From Pseudomonas syringae (lineage in GTDB: Bacteria > Pseudomonadota > Gammaproteobacteria > Pseudomonadales > Pseudomonadaceae): a stretch of 64,000 nt of DNA. The translations under genes were made by a program, and so were the position numbers. The notes below the pieces were generated by a model. That model was not told where the DNA came from. It saw only the letters and a program-made list of their open reading frames with translations, and did not search any database. Shown piece after piece: positions 1 through 9,854 of the stretch (its first letter is position 1; each line of letters begins with the position of its first letter). The stretch lies in assembly GCF_023278085.1 (NCBI RefSeq), contig NZ_CP066265.1:2758501-2822500 (forward strand). Reading direction: 5' to 3'.

Positions 1-588
1 CTTGAAGGCCGCCAGCTTGAGAAAGGCGCGATGAGCGGTTTTCCAGTGCGACGGCTGTTTGCAGAGCTTGCAGTGCAGCCCGGTCATCAGCTCGGCATCA
101 GGGGCCTGGGCGCAGTTTTCGCATTGACTGGCATCGGACTCGGCACCGCAGTAGTTGCAGTGCCCCCGGGCGAACGCTTCGTAACCCCAGACCTCGCAGT
201 CAGGGCAGTAAGGTTCGCTGGCGTCGCGATACTCGATCAAACCTGCGTCGCGCAACGTATTGAAGACTTCAGCGACCGCCTCGGCGAACCATGGATTGTT
301 GTAGGGGCGCATCCAGTGATCAGGCTGGATATTGATCGCCGCGAGCGAAGCCTCGATGCGGTCCGAGTTACGATTGGCCAGCGCCACCGGGTCGACATCC
401 AGTTCCCGCCCCTTGCGCAGCATGTAGGACTGGTAGTCATCCGAGTAGGACACCAGCACACAGTCGTGGCCGCGCTGACGCTGAACGCGGGTAAATACGT
501 CAGCGGCCAGAAACGGCCCGGCGATATGGCCGATATGCAGATCGCCGTTCGGGGTCGGCGGCGTGATCGTGACAATGAACTTAGTCAT
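1..588 (-). CDS. methionyl-tRNA synthetase-like protein (3' part outside window)
   Basis: The visible 196 residues are the N-terminal part of a class I aminoacyl-tRNA synthetase of the MetRS type. The HIGH signature appears as HIGHI near residues 18-22, after a TPPTPNG strand typical of MetRS. Cysteine pairs (CPDC, CNYC, CENC, CKLC) at about residues 128-180 match the MetRS zinc knuckles. The KMSKS loop and anticodon domain would lie beyond position 1. The ATG overlaps the last 8 bases of the upstream cupin gene, so the two are probably translationally coupled. A second MetRS-like gene coupled to a cupin is not housekeeping; such paralogs can activate amino acids in small-molecule pathways or confer resistance. 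That role is inferred. Confidence 0.8.
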   Translation of the reverse strand, partial: MTKFIVTITPPTPNGDLHIGHIAGPFLAADVFTRVQRQRGHDCVLVSYSDDYQSYMLRKGRELDVDPVALANRNSDRIEASLAAINIQPDHWMRPYNNPWFAEAVAEVFNTLRDAGLIEYRDASEPYCPDCEVWGYEAFARGHCNYCGAESDASQCENCAQAPDAELMTGLHCKLCKQPSHWKTAHRAFLKLAAFK

Positions 589-973
589 CGAGGCACCCCG
601 TGGTCTCGCTGTGCTGCGCGACAAAGGCGTTGACGTAGTTCATGTCCCACCACACCACGTAAAAATGGAAGTCCTCGGCAGAATCGTTAATGACGTAATG
701 ATGGGTGTGCTTCGGAATCGCGGCGATGTCGCCCACGTTGAACTCCATCTGCCTGTCCCCCACCACAAGCCGGGCGCTGCCCTTGATGGCAATGAAGATT
801 TCCTGGTCGATCTGGGTGTGCGTTTCGCTGCGGGTGCCAGGGCGGACCACGCACCAGCCGCCCGCAAACGGCATCGGGTAGCCGTCCCACGGCAATAGGC
901 GGCTGCCATCGAGGCCGTATTCTGGCACCAGCGCATCGAACGCGGTTTTACGGTGTATATCGAACTTTTCCAT
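581..973 (-). CDS. small single-domain cupin protein
   Basis: A 130-residue protein with one cupin_2 barrel. The first metal motif region reads RPGTRSETHTQIDQEIFIAI (His, His-type ligands and Glu) and the second PKHTHHYVIN. The ATG at 973 (MEKFDIHRK) is preferred to the longer start at 1009 because the extra 12 residues are low-complexity and unlike a cupin N-terminus. Its stop overlaps the start of the MetRS-like gene, so they form an operon running off the left edge. Substrate unknown; cupins of this size are isomerases, dioxygenases or ligand-binding stabilisers. Confidence 0.75.
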   Translation of the reverse strand: MEKFDIHRKTAFDALVPEYGLDGSRLLPWDGYPMPFAGGWCVVRPGTRSETHTQIDQEIFIAIKGSARLVVGDRQMEFNVGDIAAIPKHTHHYVINDSAEDFHFYVVWWDMNYVNAFVAQHSETTGCLDD

Positions 974-1159
974 GCTCTTTTCCGTACGTTTCCAAGTGCG
1001 GCAAAGCATGAAATTGTTACTGGATGCTGGCTATCTGATTGGCGGGTACGTCAGGGGCGAGAAATCGAATTTGCGGATGGCTGTCGACACAACCAAGCTT
1101 GCTATCTTTTTTGCTAATGGCTGGTATCGATAACGCTAATAATTGAATCGAGGAGGGTG

Positions 1160-1270
1160 ATGTTACCGTTGGCGGCGATGAAACGAACACTTCTTCCAGC
1201 CCTGCGAATCCGCGTCGCAAGGCCGCTGAATCTCTGCTCTGCTTCATCACTCCTTTGGTTAGATCTTTAA
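1160..1270 (+). other. possible small ORF or sRNA region ahead of a strong terminator
   Basis: An AGGAGGG purine tract at 1151-1157 is followed by an ATG at 1160 and a 36-codon frame ending directly at the foot of the terminator hairpin at 1271. The spacing from tract to ATG is only 2 bases, which is too tight for a good ribosome site, and the peptide is not recognisable. The neighbouring frame has coding-like codon use but no start. The stretch may therefore be a small RNA or a gene relic. Confidence 0.25.
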
Positions 1271-1303
1271 GCCACCTCACGTTGCGTGAGGTGGCTTTTT
1301 TTT
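1271..1303 (+). terminator. Rho-independent terminator
   Basis: A perfect 11-bp stem (GCCACCTCACG / CGTGAGGTGGC) with a 3-base loop is followed by eight T residues. The T tract lies on the + strand side, so it ends transcription coming from the 1010-1270 interval, not that of the minus-strand recombinase. Confidence 0.85.
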
Positions 1304-1321
1304 GCTCGGCAGTCAGGCTGC

Positions 1322-2287
1322 TTACAGATCAAACCCGTCCACAACGTTGCGACGTTCATTTTCGCTGCGCATGTCGTAGCTGGCGGTGGTCGAGATATGC
1401 GTGTGATGGGCCAGCTTCTGAGCAATCGACAAATCATATTCTTCGATCACCCGGGTGATGAACGAGCGACGAAAGTCGTGGGGCATGATGTTGACCCCGA
1501 CCTCACGGCCACGCTGCTTGGCGATGAAATAGATAGCGTGTTTGGTGATTCGCTCGCGGGTGATATGGCTGCCCCGCCGAATACGGTTGAACAGGAACGG
1601 GTCATCGCCCTGCCCCGGCTGCAGGCACGAGCGACGCAATTCCAGCCAGTCATTCAGCGCCTTGAACGCCCATTCCGGAGCGTATTTGATCAACTGTTTA
1701 TTGCCTTTGCCCAGCACCCGCAGGCTGCGCTCGGCAAAGTCGATCTGCGACAGGTCGAGGTTCACCGACTCGGACTTGCGCATGCCTGATCCATACAAAA
1801 TGGCGATGATTGCAGCGTCGCGCCGCCCTTGAGGCCGCGGGTCCGCCGCGCAGGCTTGCATCAGCTCGCGGATCAGGGTGCGGCGAATATTACGCCCTTT
1901 GGCCAGCCGCGTGCCGCTTACCGGCTTGATCGAGCGGATTTTCAACAACTGGTCATGCGTGATCAGGTCGTGCCGCCAGGCCTCGTTCATCACGCCGCGA
2001 ATGGCGTTCACGTACAACGAGGTGGTGTTGGGTGCGTAGTCATCTTCACGCAGCGTCGCGACCAGTGCCGTCACGTGGCCCGGCTGCAAAGTGTGCCAGG
2101 GGATGTCATGGATATCGACATCGGCCATGCCCAGCCGGTCGGCAGCATCCTGTAGCACGTAGGTCATGGTCAGGCGGCTTGAGGGAGCAAGACGGTCAAG
2201 ATAGAGCCGCAGCGGCTTGTTGACATCCGGCAGTGAAAACGGGCTGACGACGGGGGCGGACGGGTTGGTGTGGGGGTCTTCCGGCAT
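1322..2287 (-). CDS. tyrosine recombinase / integrase
   Basis: About 321 residues with an N-terminal SAM-like core-binding domain (about 25-130) and a C-terminal phage-integrase catalytic domain. Catalytic residues are visible in order: Arg in YGSGMRKSE, Lys in the GKGNK beta hairpin, HDFRR, the second His in HHTH, and the nucleophilic Tyr in TASYD. The ATG at 2287 (MPEDPH) is chosen over the codon two residues earlier. It is intact but has no adjacent element, tRNA or obvious att repeat, so it may be a solitary integrase left by a lost element. It diverges from the orphan antitoxin. Confidence 0.88.
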   Translation of the reverse strand: MPEDPHTNPSAPVVSPFSLPDVNKPLRLYLDRLAPSSRLTMTYVLQDAADRLGMADVDIHDIPWHTLQPGHVTALVATLREDDYAPNTTSLYVNAIRGVMNEAWRHDLITHDQLLKIRSIKPVSGTRLAKGRNIRRTLIRELMQACAADPRPQGRRDAAIIAILYGSGMRKSESVNLDLSQIDFAERSLRVLGKGNKQLIKYAPEWAFKALNDWLELRRSCLQPGQGDDPFLFNRIRRGSHITRERITKHAIYFIAKQRGREVGVNIMPHDFRRSFITRVIEEYDLSIAQKLAHHTHISTTASYDMRSENERRNVVDGFDL

Positions 2288-2491
2288 GTGCAACTACGCC
2301 TTTTCTGGTGCAAGCGCAGGCGAGCGGCTCCCGCACTTCTGATTCATGTTCAAGACAGCTGTATTCAAGCGCCTGACTTTAGCACGGCCCTGAGAGCAAT
2401 CCTCGGTAACATCCTGACGCTTGAACAAAACCTCGCCTGGGTTAGGCTTTTCGCCGATTTTCAAACCCCAGGTCGAACAGGTCTCTTGATT

Positions 2492-2986
2492 GTGTCTCTT
2501 GCCACCCCACTCCCTGAACGTCGCCGGGCGGCGGCCGGTTTCTGGTTGCTGGCCCTCCAGCTCAGTCAAGGCAGCGAAGCGCAACGACTGGCGAACATTC
2601 GGGTCGGTTTTGCACCCGGTTGGGTCCGCGCGATGCATGACGCCTTCGCGTTGGGGCCCAGGCAAATGGAAAGTCTGTTCAACCTGTCGACATCGACGCT
2701 AGAGCGGCGCCAGCGTCAGCAGCAACCGCTGGATGCAGTAGCGTCGGAGCGTCTGGACCGCGTGGCAATGCTCGCCAGTCATGCCATGCGCGTGTTTGAA
2801 ACGCCCGAGCGTGCCGGACACTGGATGATCACCAGCAACGTAGCGCTTGACGCTGGCACTCCACTGCAAGCCTGTGAAACCGGGATCGGCGCGGCTCAAG
2901 CGCATCGAGCCTTGGCTACGCTTGAAAGTGCCGGAGCGGTACCGAATCAACGTGCGGTATCCACCACCACTCGCCCGCGCACCTGA
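2492..2986 (+). CDS. Xre/MbcA/ParS-type antitoxin, without visible toxin
   Basis: The C-terminal half (about residues 70-150) carries the MbcA/ParS toxin-binding (DUF2384) pattern: an LDAVASERL helix, a VF..PERAGHW helix, then NVALDAGTPL and a final helix. In this family the antitoxin normally precedes a RES-domain NAD-degrading toxin. Here no toxin follows: the frame runs convergently into acuI and overlaps its 3' end by 40 bp. The GTG at 2492 gives a family-typical 164 residues; an ATG at 2270 would extend into the recombinase gene. It could be an orphan antitoxin or a module whose toxin was deleted. Confidence 0.62.
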   Translation: MSLATPLPERRRAAAGFWLLALQLSQGSEAQRLANIRVGFAPGWVRAMHDAFALGPRQMESLFNLSTSTLERRQRQQQPLDAVASERLDRVAMLASHAMRVFETPERAGHWMITSNVALDAGTPLQACETGIGAAQAHRALATLESAGAVPNQRAVSTTTRPRT

Positions 2987-3930
2987 CCGGCAATCAGTTG
3001 CGGAGCAATGTCGATCACCTCACTCAAGCCCACCTCGCGGCTGATCAGCGGCAGCAGCGCCGGGTCCAGGTCGGTCGCCAGTCTGGACCAGGCTTGCAGT
3101 CGATCAGCGCGGGGCCGATTGACGCTATCAATGCCGGCCAGGGTAACGCCACGCAGGATGAACGGCGCGACCGAGCCCGGAAACTCCATGCCCTGCGCCA
3201 GACCACAGGCCGCCACCACACCGCGATAACGGATCCCGGCACAGACATTCGCCAAGGTGTGACTGCCCACCGAGTCAATCGCCGCCGCCCATTGCTCCTT
3301 GGCCAACGGTCGCCCTGGCTGCGACAGGGTTTCACGATCAATCACTTTCGCTGCGCCGAGCGTTTGCAGGTACCCGCTCTCCGAAACACGCCCGGTAGAC
3401 GCGATCACTCGATAGCCCAGCCTGGCAAGAATGGCGATGGCAAAACTGCCCACGCCGCCATTGGCGCCGGTCACCAGCACTTCACCGTGGTCCGGCGTCA
3501 GGCCATGCTTTTCCAGCGCGATCACGCTGAGCATGGCCGTATAACCCGCTGTACCAATGGCCATCGCCTGCGCGGGAGTAAAGGCTTCCGGCAGCGGGAT
3601 CAACCATGCGCTTTGCAAACGGGCTTTCTGCGCCAGACCGCCCCAGTGACTTTCGCCGACACCCCAGCCATTGAGAAGGACCTTGTCACCGACCTTGAAC
3701 GCGGCGGTTTCGCTGGCTTCCACTGTGCCCGCCAGGTCAATCCCAGGCACCATTGGAAAACTGCGCACAATCGGGCTCTGACCGGTGATCGCCAGTGCAT
3801 CCTTGTAATTGAGCGTGCTATGCGACACGCGCACGGTCACATCGCCTTGCGGTAGCTGAGCCTCGTCGATATCGGTCAGGTTGACTCGATACCCTGCTTC
3901 GTCCTTGTCGATCAAAATGCCTTTGAACAT
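2947..3930 (-). CDS. acuI: acrylyl-CoA reductase-type quinone oxidoreductase (YhdH/AcuI)
   Basis: A 327-residue zinc-free MDR-superfamily reductase of the YhdH/AcuI group, which reduces acryloyl-CoA to propionyl-CoA with NADPH. Visible features are the N-terminal GroES-like fold, the VTGANGGVGSFAIAIL nucleotide-binding motif (about 150-165) and the RGVTLAGIDS segment near the C-terminus. The ATG at 3930 follows a GGAGG ribosome site by six bases. A TetR-type operator lies just upstream and the TetR gene is next on the same strand, implying repression relieved by a toxic acyl-CoA or aldehyde-type compound. Confidence 0.88.
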   Translation of the reverse strand: MFKGILIDKDEAGYRVNLTDIDEAQLPQGDVTVRVSHSTLNYKDALAITGQSPIVRSFPMVPGIDLAGTVEASETAAFKVGDKVLLNGWGVGESHWGGLAQKARLQSAWLIPLPEAFTPAQAMAIGTAGYTAMLSVIALEKHGLTPDHGEVLVTGANGGVGSFAIAILARLGYRVIASTGRVSESGYLQTLGAAKVIDRETLSQPGRPLAKEQWAAAIDSVGSHTLANVCAGIRYRGVVAACGLAQGMEFPGSVAPFILRGVTLAGIDSVNRPRADRLQAWSRLATDLDPALLPLISREVGLSEVIDIAPQLIAGQVRGRVVVDTAR

Positions 3931-3945
3931 GTGCGCCTCCAATTT

Positions 3946-3958
3946 AGACCGATCGTCT
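3946..3958. promoter_or_regulatory. TetR-type operator upstream of acuI
   Basis: AGACCGATCGTCT is a 13-bp imperfect dyad (AGAC...GTCT) located 15 bp before the acuI start. The same motif with one base changed occurs before the TetR gene at 4640-4652. Confidence 0.65.
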
Positions 3959-3991
3959 TTAATCAGCCCTGAGAAAATCAGTGTTGAACCA

Positions 3992-4627
3992 TCATTGCGG
4001 CAACCCGCGAAGGTAACCGGCGATGAATGTATTCAACGGAACATCGCTTTTCACCAGCCGGGCACGTAGCACGGCCCCTTCCCAGCCAATCCAGAAAAAA
4101 GCTGCCAGCTCGTCGCAATCGGCCTCTCGGGACAGCTCGCCACTGGCCTGCGCAGCGCGCAGGCAACAGGCGAGTTTCGCTTGCCAATCGAGCAGGATCT
4201 GCTCCAGACGCTCACGAAATCCGTCCGGCAACAGGCAGATTTCCTGCCCCAGATTACCGACCATGCAACCGCGTCGGTAATCATGGCGCGCCATGCCGCC
4301 TTTCGCGCTCTGCACAAACCCGACCAGCCGCTCCAGTGGTGACAGCGACTCGTCCAGCAGCCAACGGTCGAGGCGTTGGGCGAAATAGCGGGCGTATTCA
4401 TCCAGTACCGCCCTGCCAAACGCATCTTTGCTGGGGAAGTAGTGATAGAACGAGCCCTTGGGTATGCCGACTTCCTTGAGGATGAAATCCAGCCCGGTCG
4501 CCGAGAAGCCCTGCTCAGTGAGCACTTCCAGACCGCGCCGCAAAAGCACCTCACGGGTCTCCAGGTTGTCGCGGTCCACTTTGGGTGGCCGCCCGGGGCG
4601 TCTGGTTTTGATGGGTAATTCAGTCAT
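3992..4627 (-). CDS. acuR: TetR-family transcriptional regulator (AcuR-like)
   Basis: A 211-residue repressor. The N-terminal helix-turn-helix lies at about residues 25-75 (GFSATGLDFILKEVGIPKGS followed by FYHYFPSKDAF); the rest is a ligand-binding helical domain including a CMVGNLGQE segment typical of TetR_C. It lies immediately upstream of acuI in the same orientation. Two copies of the same operator, one before each gene, indicate that it represses itself and acuI. The specific AcuR assignment is inferred from context. Confidence 0.82.
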   Translation of the reverse strand: MTELPIKTRRPGRPPKVDRDNLETREVLLRRGLEVLTEQGFSATGLDFILKEVGIPKGSFYHYFPSKDAFGRAVLDEYARYFAQRLDRWLLDESLSPLERLVGFVQSAKGGMARHDYRRGCMVGNLGQEICLLPDGFRERLEQILLDWQAKLACCLRAAQASGELSREADCDELAAFFWIGWEGAVLRARLVKSDVPLNTFIAGYLRGLPQ

Positions 4628-4639
4628 GGGTCGAATATT

Positions 4640-4652
4640 AGACTGATCGTCT
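4640..4652. promoter_or_regulatory. TetR-type operator upstream of the regulator gene
   Basis: AGACTGATCGTCT, 12 of 13 bases identical to the site at 3946-3958. It sits 13 bp upstream of the TetR ATG and within the divergent interval toward the nitronate monooxygenase gene, so it could also touch that promoter. Confidence 0.62.
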
Positions 4653-4740
4653 CTTATGTCAATCGACCCTTGCGGTTGCCAAATTGTCCTGCCTCACGCT
4701 CAATGGCTTTCTGAACATCGCGATACGCACGGAGACAGGC

Positions 4741-5820
4741 ATGAGCCGCTGGCCGGATACCCGCATTCTTGAATTGTTCAACATAGAACTGCCCATTCTC
4801 CAGGCCCCCATGGCGGGCACAACCGGCTCAGCCATGGCGATTGCCGTCGCCAGGGCTGGTGGCCTGGCAGCGTTGCCGTGCGCCATGCTGACGCCGGATC
4901 AGATCCATGAGGAAGTGGCGACCTTTCGGCAGCACAGCCACAACGCCCCGCTGAATCTGAATTTCTTCTGCCATCAACCACCGGCTCACGACGCTGCCCG
5001 CGCTGAACGCTGGAAGCAGGCACTCAAACCTTATTACGACGAACTGGGCGCTGACTTCGACGCGCCCACACCGATTTCCAACCGTGCGCCCTTCGACAAC
5101 GACAGTTGCGCACTGGTCGAAAATATCAGGCCTGAAGTGGTGAGTTTTCACTTTGGCCTGCCTGAGCACGCCCTGCTGGATCGGGTCAGAGCGACCGGCG
5201 CGAAAATCATCTCGTCGGCCACCACTGTCGAGGAGGCCGTCTGGCTTGAGCAGCAGGGATGCGATGCGGTGATTGCCATGGGCTACGAAGCCGGTGGCCA
5301 TCGCGGTCTGTTTCTCAGTGATCAACTGCACACCCAGGTCGGCACTTTCGCGCTGGTGCCGCAGATCGCCGATGCCGTACATATTCCGGTTATTGCAGCA
5401 GGCGGTATCGCCGACGGGCGCGGTGTCGCGGCGGCGTTTATTCTGGGAGCGTCGGCCGTGCAGCCCGGCACGGCCTACCTGTTCTGCCCGGAAGCCAAGG
5501 TCAGCACCCTGCACAGGCAGGCGCTGCAACACGCGACGGACAGCCAGACCGCGCTGACCAACCTTTTCACGGGGCGCCCGGCACGCGGCATTGTCAACCG
5601 CATCATGCGTGAAATCGGTCCGCTCAGCCCCCTTGCGCCGACCTTTCCTTTGGCTGGCGGGGCCTTGATGCCATTGCGTGCAATCGCGGAAAAACAGGGC
5701 AGCGGCGACTTCACAAACTTCTGGGCGGGCCAGGCAGTCGGGATCAAACATCAACTGGGCGCCACCGAGTGGACGCGACAACTGGCTGAAAACGCGCTGA
5801 AAATTCTCAGCGGCCGCTGA
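4741..5820 (+). CDS. nitronate monooxygenase (NPD-type flavoprotein)
   Basis: A 359-residue FMN-dependent TIM-barrel enzyme that oxidises nitronates (for example propionate-3-nitronate) to the semialdehyde and nitrite. The N-terminal PILQAPMAG motif, the GYEAGGHRG loop holding the proposed catalytic His, IPVIAAGGIADGRG and GASAVQPGTAYLFCPEA are all present. The ATG at 4741 is chosen because homologs begin just before the PILQAPMAG strand; the upstream extension to 4684 is not conserved in style. It diverges from the TetR gene. Confidence 0.87.
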   Translation: MSRWPDTRILELFNIELPILQAPMAGTTGSAMAIAVARAGGLAALPCAMLTPDQIHEEVATFRQHSHNAPLNLNFFCHQPPAHDAARAERWKQALKPYYDELGADFDAPTPISNRAPFDNDSCALVENIRPEVVSFHFGLPEHALLDRVRATGAKIISSATTVEEAVWLEQQGCDAVIAMGYEAGGHRGLFLSDQLHTQVGTFALVPQIADAVHIPVIAAGGIADGRGVAAAFILGASAVQPGTAYLFCPEAKVSTLHRQALQHATDSQTALTNLFTGRPARGIVNRIMREIGPLSPLAPTFPLAGGALMPLRAIAEKQGSGDFTNFWAGQAVGIKHQLGATEWTRQLAENALKILSGR

Positions 5821-5845
5821 AAGAGCGCTTTCGGAACAGGGTGCA

Positions 5846-6689
<844 letters not shown>

Positions 6690-7370
6690 ATGCCTCTGGG
6701 GAGTGCCGACATCGCGGCGATCTGGCTGACGCTGAAACTGGCGTCGCTGACCACCGTCATCCTGCTGATCATCGGCACGCCCATCGCCTTGTGGCTGGCG
6801 CGCACCGACTCGTGGCTCAAGGGGCCGGTCGGTGCAATCGTCGCCCTGCCCCTGGTGCTGCCGCCCACCGTGATCGGCTTCTACCTGCTGTTGCTGCTCG
6901 GACCCAATGGCCCGATTGGCCAGCTGACCCAGAGTCTTGGCCTGGGAACGCTGACCTTCAGCTTCACCGGCCTGGTGATCGGTTCGGTGCTGTACTCGAT
7001 GCCCTTCGTGGTGCAGCCGCTGCAAAATGCCTTCGCAGCCATCGGCACTCGCCCTCTGGAAGTAGCGGCCACCTTGCGCGCCGGGCCTTGGGACACGTTT
7101 TTCAGCGTAATTCTGCCGCTGGCGAAACCCGGTTTTATCACCGGTGCGATTCTGGGCTTTGCGCACACCGTCGGCGAGTTCGGCGTGGTGCTGATGATCG
7201 GCGGCAATATTCCCGAGAAAACCCGCGTGGTGTCGGTGCAGATCTTCGATCACGTCGAGTCTATGGAGTACCTGCAGGCGCACTGGCTGGCCGGCGCGAT
7301 GCTGGTGTTTTCCTTTGTGGTTCTGTTGGCGCTCTATTCCAGCGGCAAGTCCAGAACGGGATGGAGTTGA
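6690..7370 (+). CDS. modB: molybdate ABC transporter permease
   Basis: A 226-residue inner-membrane permease with about five to six transmembrane segments. The EAA cytoplasmic loop for coupling to ModC is visible as [20 protein letters not shown] (about residues 128-147). It starts one base after the modA stop and ends 3 bases before modC, so the three genes are cotranscribed. Confidence 0.92.
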   Translation: MPLGSADIAAIWLTLKLASLTTVILLIIGTPIALWLARTDSWLKGPVGAIVALPLVLPPTVIGFYLLLLLGPNGPIGQLTQSLGLGTLTFSFTGLVIGSVLYSMPFVVQPLQNAFAAIGTRPLEVAATLRAGPWDTFFSVILPLAKPGFITGAILGFAHTVGEFGVVLMIGGNIPEKTRVVSVQIFDHVESMEYLQAHWLAGAMLVFSFVVLLALYSSGKSRTGWS

Positions 7371-7373
7371 ATC

Positions 7374-8462
7374 ATGAACTCGCCGATTGAAGTCCGCCTC
7401 GAGATGGCCTACCCCGATTTTACCGTCAGTACCGACCTGACCCTGCCCGGCTCGGGCATCACCGCGCTGTTCGGGCCGTCCGGCTCGGGAAAAACCACCT
7501 GTCTGCGCTGTATTGCCGGACTGGAGAAAGCCCGACAAGGCTTTATTCGCGTAAACGATGAAGTCTGGCAGGACAGCGACAAAGGCATCTTCCTGCCGCC
7601 GCACAAACGCGCCATCGGCTACGTGTTTCAAGAAGCCAGCCTGTTCGCGCACCTGTCGGTGCGGGCAAACCTGGAATTCGGGATGAACCGTATCCCGCGC
7701 CAGCAGCGCAGTATCCAGCTCAAGCAGGCGACCGAACTGCTCGGTATCGACCACCTGCTGGAGCGGCGCCCGGACAAACTGTCAGGCGGAGAACGCCAGC
7801 GGGCCGGAATCGCACGCGCCCTGCTGACCAGTCCACGCCTGATGCTCCTCGATGAACCGCTGGCAGCGCTGGACGCCAGACGTAAAAGCGAAATCCTGCC
7901 GTATCTGGAGCGCCTGCACCGCGAGCTGGAAATCCCCATGCTGTATGTCAGCCACGCCCAGGACGAAGTCGCACGCCTGGCAGACCATCTTGTGCTGCTG
8001 GAAGAAGGCAAGGTGCTTGCCAGTGGTCCCATTCAGGAAACCCTGGCGCGACTCGACTTGCCGCTGGCCATGGGCGACGACGCGGGCGTGGTCATCGAAG
8101 GCCTGGTCAGCGCCTATGACCGCGATTATCACTTGCTGAGCGTCACCCTGCCCGGCAGCGAACTGTGCATGCGCGTTGCCCATGCCGAAATGCCGTCAGG
8201 CACCCTGTTGCGCATCAAGGTGCAGGCCCGTGACGTCAGCCTGAACCTGCAACCCGAAGACCAGAGCAGCATTCTCAATCGACTGCCAGTCACGGTGCTG
8301 GAAGAGATGCCCGCCGATAACGCAGCACATGTTCTGGTGAAACTGGACGCAGGTGGCACGCCCCTGCTGGCACGCATCACCCGCTATTCACGAGACCAAT
8401 TGAAGCTGCACCGGGGTCAGCAACTGTGGGCGCAGATCAAGGCAGTTGCCGTACTGGCATAG
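7374..8462 (+). CDS. modC: molybdate ABC transporter ATP-binding protein
   Basis: A 362-residue ATPase. Walker A is GPSGSGKTT (about 36-44), the signature is LSGGERQR and Walker B is [11 protein letters not shown]. The C-terminal 75 residues form a TOBE/mop-like regulatory domain ([14 protein letters not shown]) that binds molybdate in this family. Third gene of modABC. Confidence 0.93.
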   Translation: MNSPIEVRLEMAYPDFTVSTDLTLPGSGITALFGPSGSGKTTCLRCIAGLEKARQGFIRVNDEVWQDSDKGIFLPPHKRAIGYVFQEASLFAHLSVRANLEFGMNRIPRQQRSIQLKQATELLGIDHLLERRPDKLSGGERQRAGIARALLTSPRLMLLDEPLAALDARRKSEILPYLERLHRELEIPMLYVSHAQDEVARLADHLVLLEEGKVLASGPIQETLARLDLPLAMGDDAGVVIEGLVSAYDRDYHLLSVTLPGSELCMRVAHAEMPSGTLLRIKVQARDVSLNLQPEDQSSILNRLPVTVLEEMPADNAAHVLVKLDAGGTPLLARITRYSRDQLKLHRGQQLWAQIKAVAVLA

Positions 8463-8546
8463 CCATGGCCTGGCGCTGCATGGAAATAAACGGCACCACG
8501 GTAAAACGTCGCGGTCAGTGTTTTTAACTGCCTTCGGAATTTAGCC

Positions 8547-9602
8547 ATGCCTGACTCGACTGCCCTCAGCCAGCCCGCCAGTGACCTGCACTACGTAGAA
8601 GACACTCAGCCGGGCCTTACGCGCAAAATACTGCGCGGCAAATTCGCCTACTTCGACACCCAGGGCCAGCGCATCAAGGACGAGGCAGAGATCAAGCGCA
8701 TCAACGCCCTGGCGGTGCCGCCCGCCTACACCGACGTGTGGATCTGCGCCGACCCGATGGGGCATTTGCAGGCCACCGGACGTGACGCTCGCGGTCGCAA
8801 ACAGTACCGCTACCACCCGCGCTGGCGCGAGATTCGCGATCAGGATAAATACTCGCGAATGATCGACTTCGGCCACGCCTTGCCCAAGGTGCGCAAGCAG
8901 ATCGAAGCACAACTCGCCCAGCCGGGCATGGGTCGGGAAAAAGTCATGGCGACGGTTGTTTCGCTGCTGGACGCGACGCTGATCCGCATCGGCAACAGCC
9001 AGTACGCCAAGGAAAACCGTTCCTATGGCCTGACCACGCTGCGCAACAAACACGTGGAGGTCAAAGGCGGCCAGATCCTCTTCGAGTTTCGCGGCAAAAG
9101 CGGTGTCGAGCACAAAGTCAGCGTAAAAGACCGCAAACTGGCCGCCGTGATCAAACGCTGCATGGAACTGCCGGGGCAGAATCTGTTTCAGTACCTGGAC
9201 GAAGATGGCGTGCGCCACGCCGTGACCTCATCGGACATCAACGCCTACCTGCAAAGCCTCACCGGCGCCGACTTCACCGCGAAGGACTACCGCACCTGGG
9301 CTGCCAGCGCACTGGCCCTGGCCACCCTGCAAAAGCTGCACTGGGAACCGGAAGCCGACGCCAAAAGACACATCGTTGACATGGTCAAAGCCGTGTCCAA
9401 ACAACTGGGCAACACCCCCGCCATCTGCCGCAAATGCTACATCCACCCGGCCGTGCTGGAAGGCTTTCTGCTCGGCAACCTGGCCAAGCTGCCACGCTCC
9501 AGACAACGCAAAGGGCTGCGTCTGGAAGAAGTGGCGCTGGCCAGCTACCTGCGAATATTGGCGGACAAGGTGGGCGTCGTGGCGAAAGAAGGCAAATCCT
9601 GA
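8547..9602 (+). CDS. DNA topoisomerase IB (poxvirus-type)
   Basis: A 351-residue type IB topoisomerase that relaxes supercoils through a 3'-phosphotyrosyl intermediate. Visible parts are the N-terminal domain (about 20-90), the catalytic Arg/Lys region LIRIGNSQYAKENRSYGL, and the nucleophile Tyr in AICRKCYIHPAVLEGF (about 302). The bacterial single-gene form is common in Pseudomonas. It follows modC by 84 bp with no shared function. Confidence 0.9.
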   Translation: MPDSTALSQPASDLHYVEDTQPGLTRKILRGKFAYFDTQGQRIKDEAEIKRINALAVPPAYTDVWICADPMGHLQATGRDARGRKQYRYHPRWREIRDQDKYSRMIDFGHALPKVRKQIEAQLAQPGMGREKVMATVVSLLDATLIRIGNSQYAKENRSYGLTTLRNKHVEVKGGQILFEFRGKSGVEHKVSVKDRKLAAVIKRCMELPGQNLFQYLDEDGVRHAVTSSDINAYLQSLTGADFTAKDYRTWAASALALATLQKLHWEPEADAKRHIVDMVKAVSKQLGNTPAICRKCYIHPAVLEGFLLGNLAKLPRSRQRKGLRLEEVALASYLRILADKVGVVAKEGKS

Positions 9603-9768
9603 GCGCTATCGGGTGTGCAGTTCAGACGTTGATGCAGTGATTATGTGTAGCTTCATGATTTGCCAAGCATTTCTGACAGGCAGGAAAGCGATATCTCGCA
9701 GCATTTGAGGTGCTTTCACGCTTGCTTCATGGGGGCCGGGTGTATATATTCCCTGCCTTGGCGCTACC

Positions 9769-9854
9769 GCCCCGATGGCGAAATTGGTAGACGCAAGGGA
9801 CTTAAAATCCCTCGTCCTTTGGACGTGCCGGTTCGACCCCGGCTCGGGGCACCA
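9769..9854 (+). tRNA. tRNA-Leu (anticodon TAA)
   Basis: A complete cloverleaf with acceptor stem GCCCCGA/TCGGGGC, discriminator A and encoded CCA. The anticodon stem AGGGA/TCCCT encloses loop CTTAAAA, giving anticodon TAA. A long variable arm and T-arm GGTTCGACCCC fit tRNA-Leu. The decayed phage island begins immediately downstream, so this gene could mark an insertion point, but no second copy of its 3' end was found in the window. Confidence 0.96.

Noticed and set aside
1017..1280. An 87-codon minus-strand frame upstream of the cupin gene
   Set aside because: It runs through the terminator hairpin and has no ribosome site or recognisable product.
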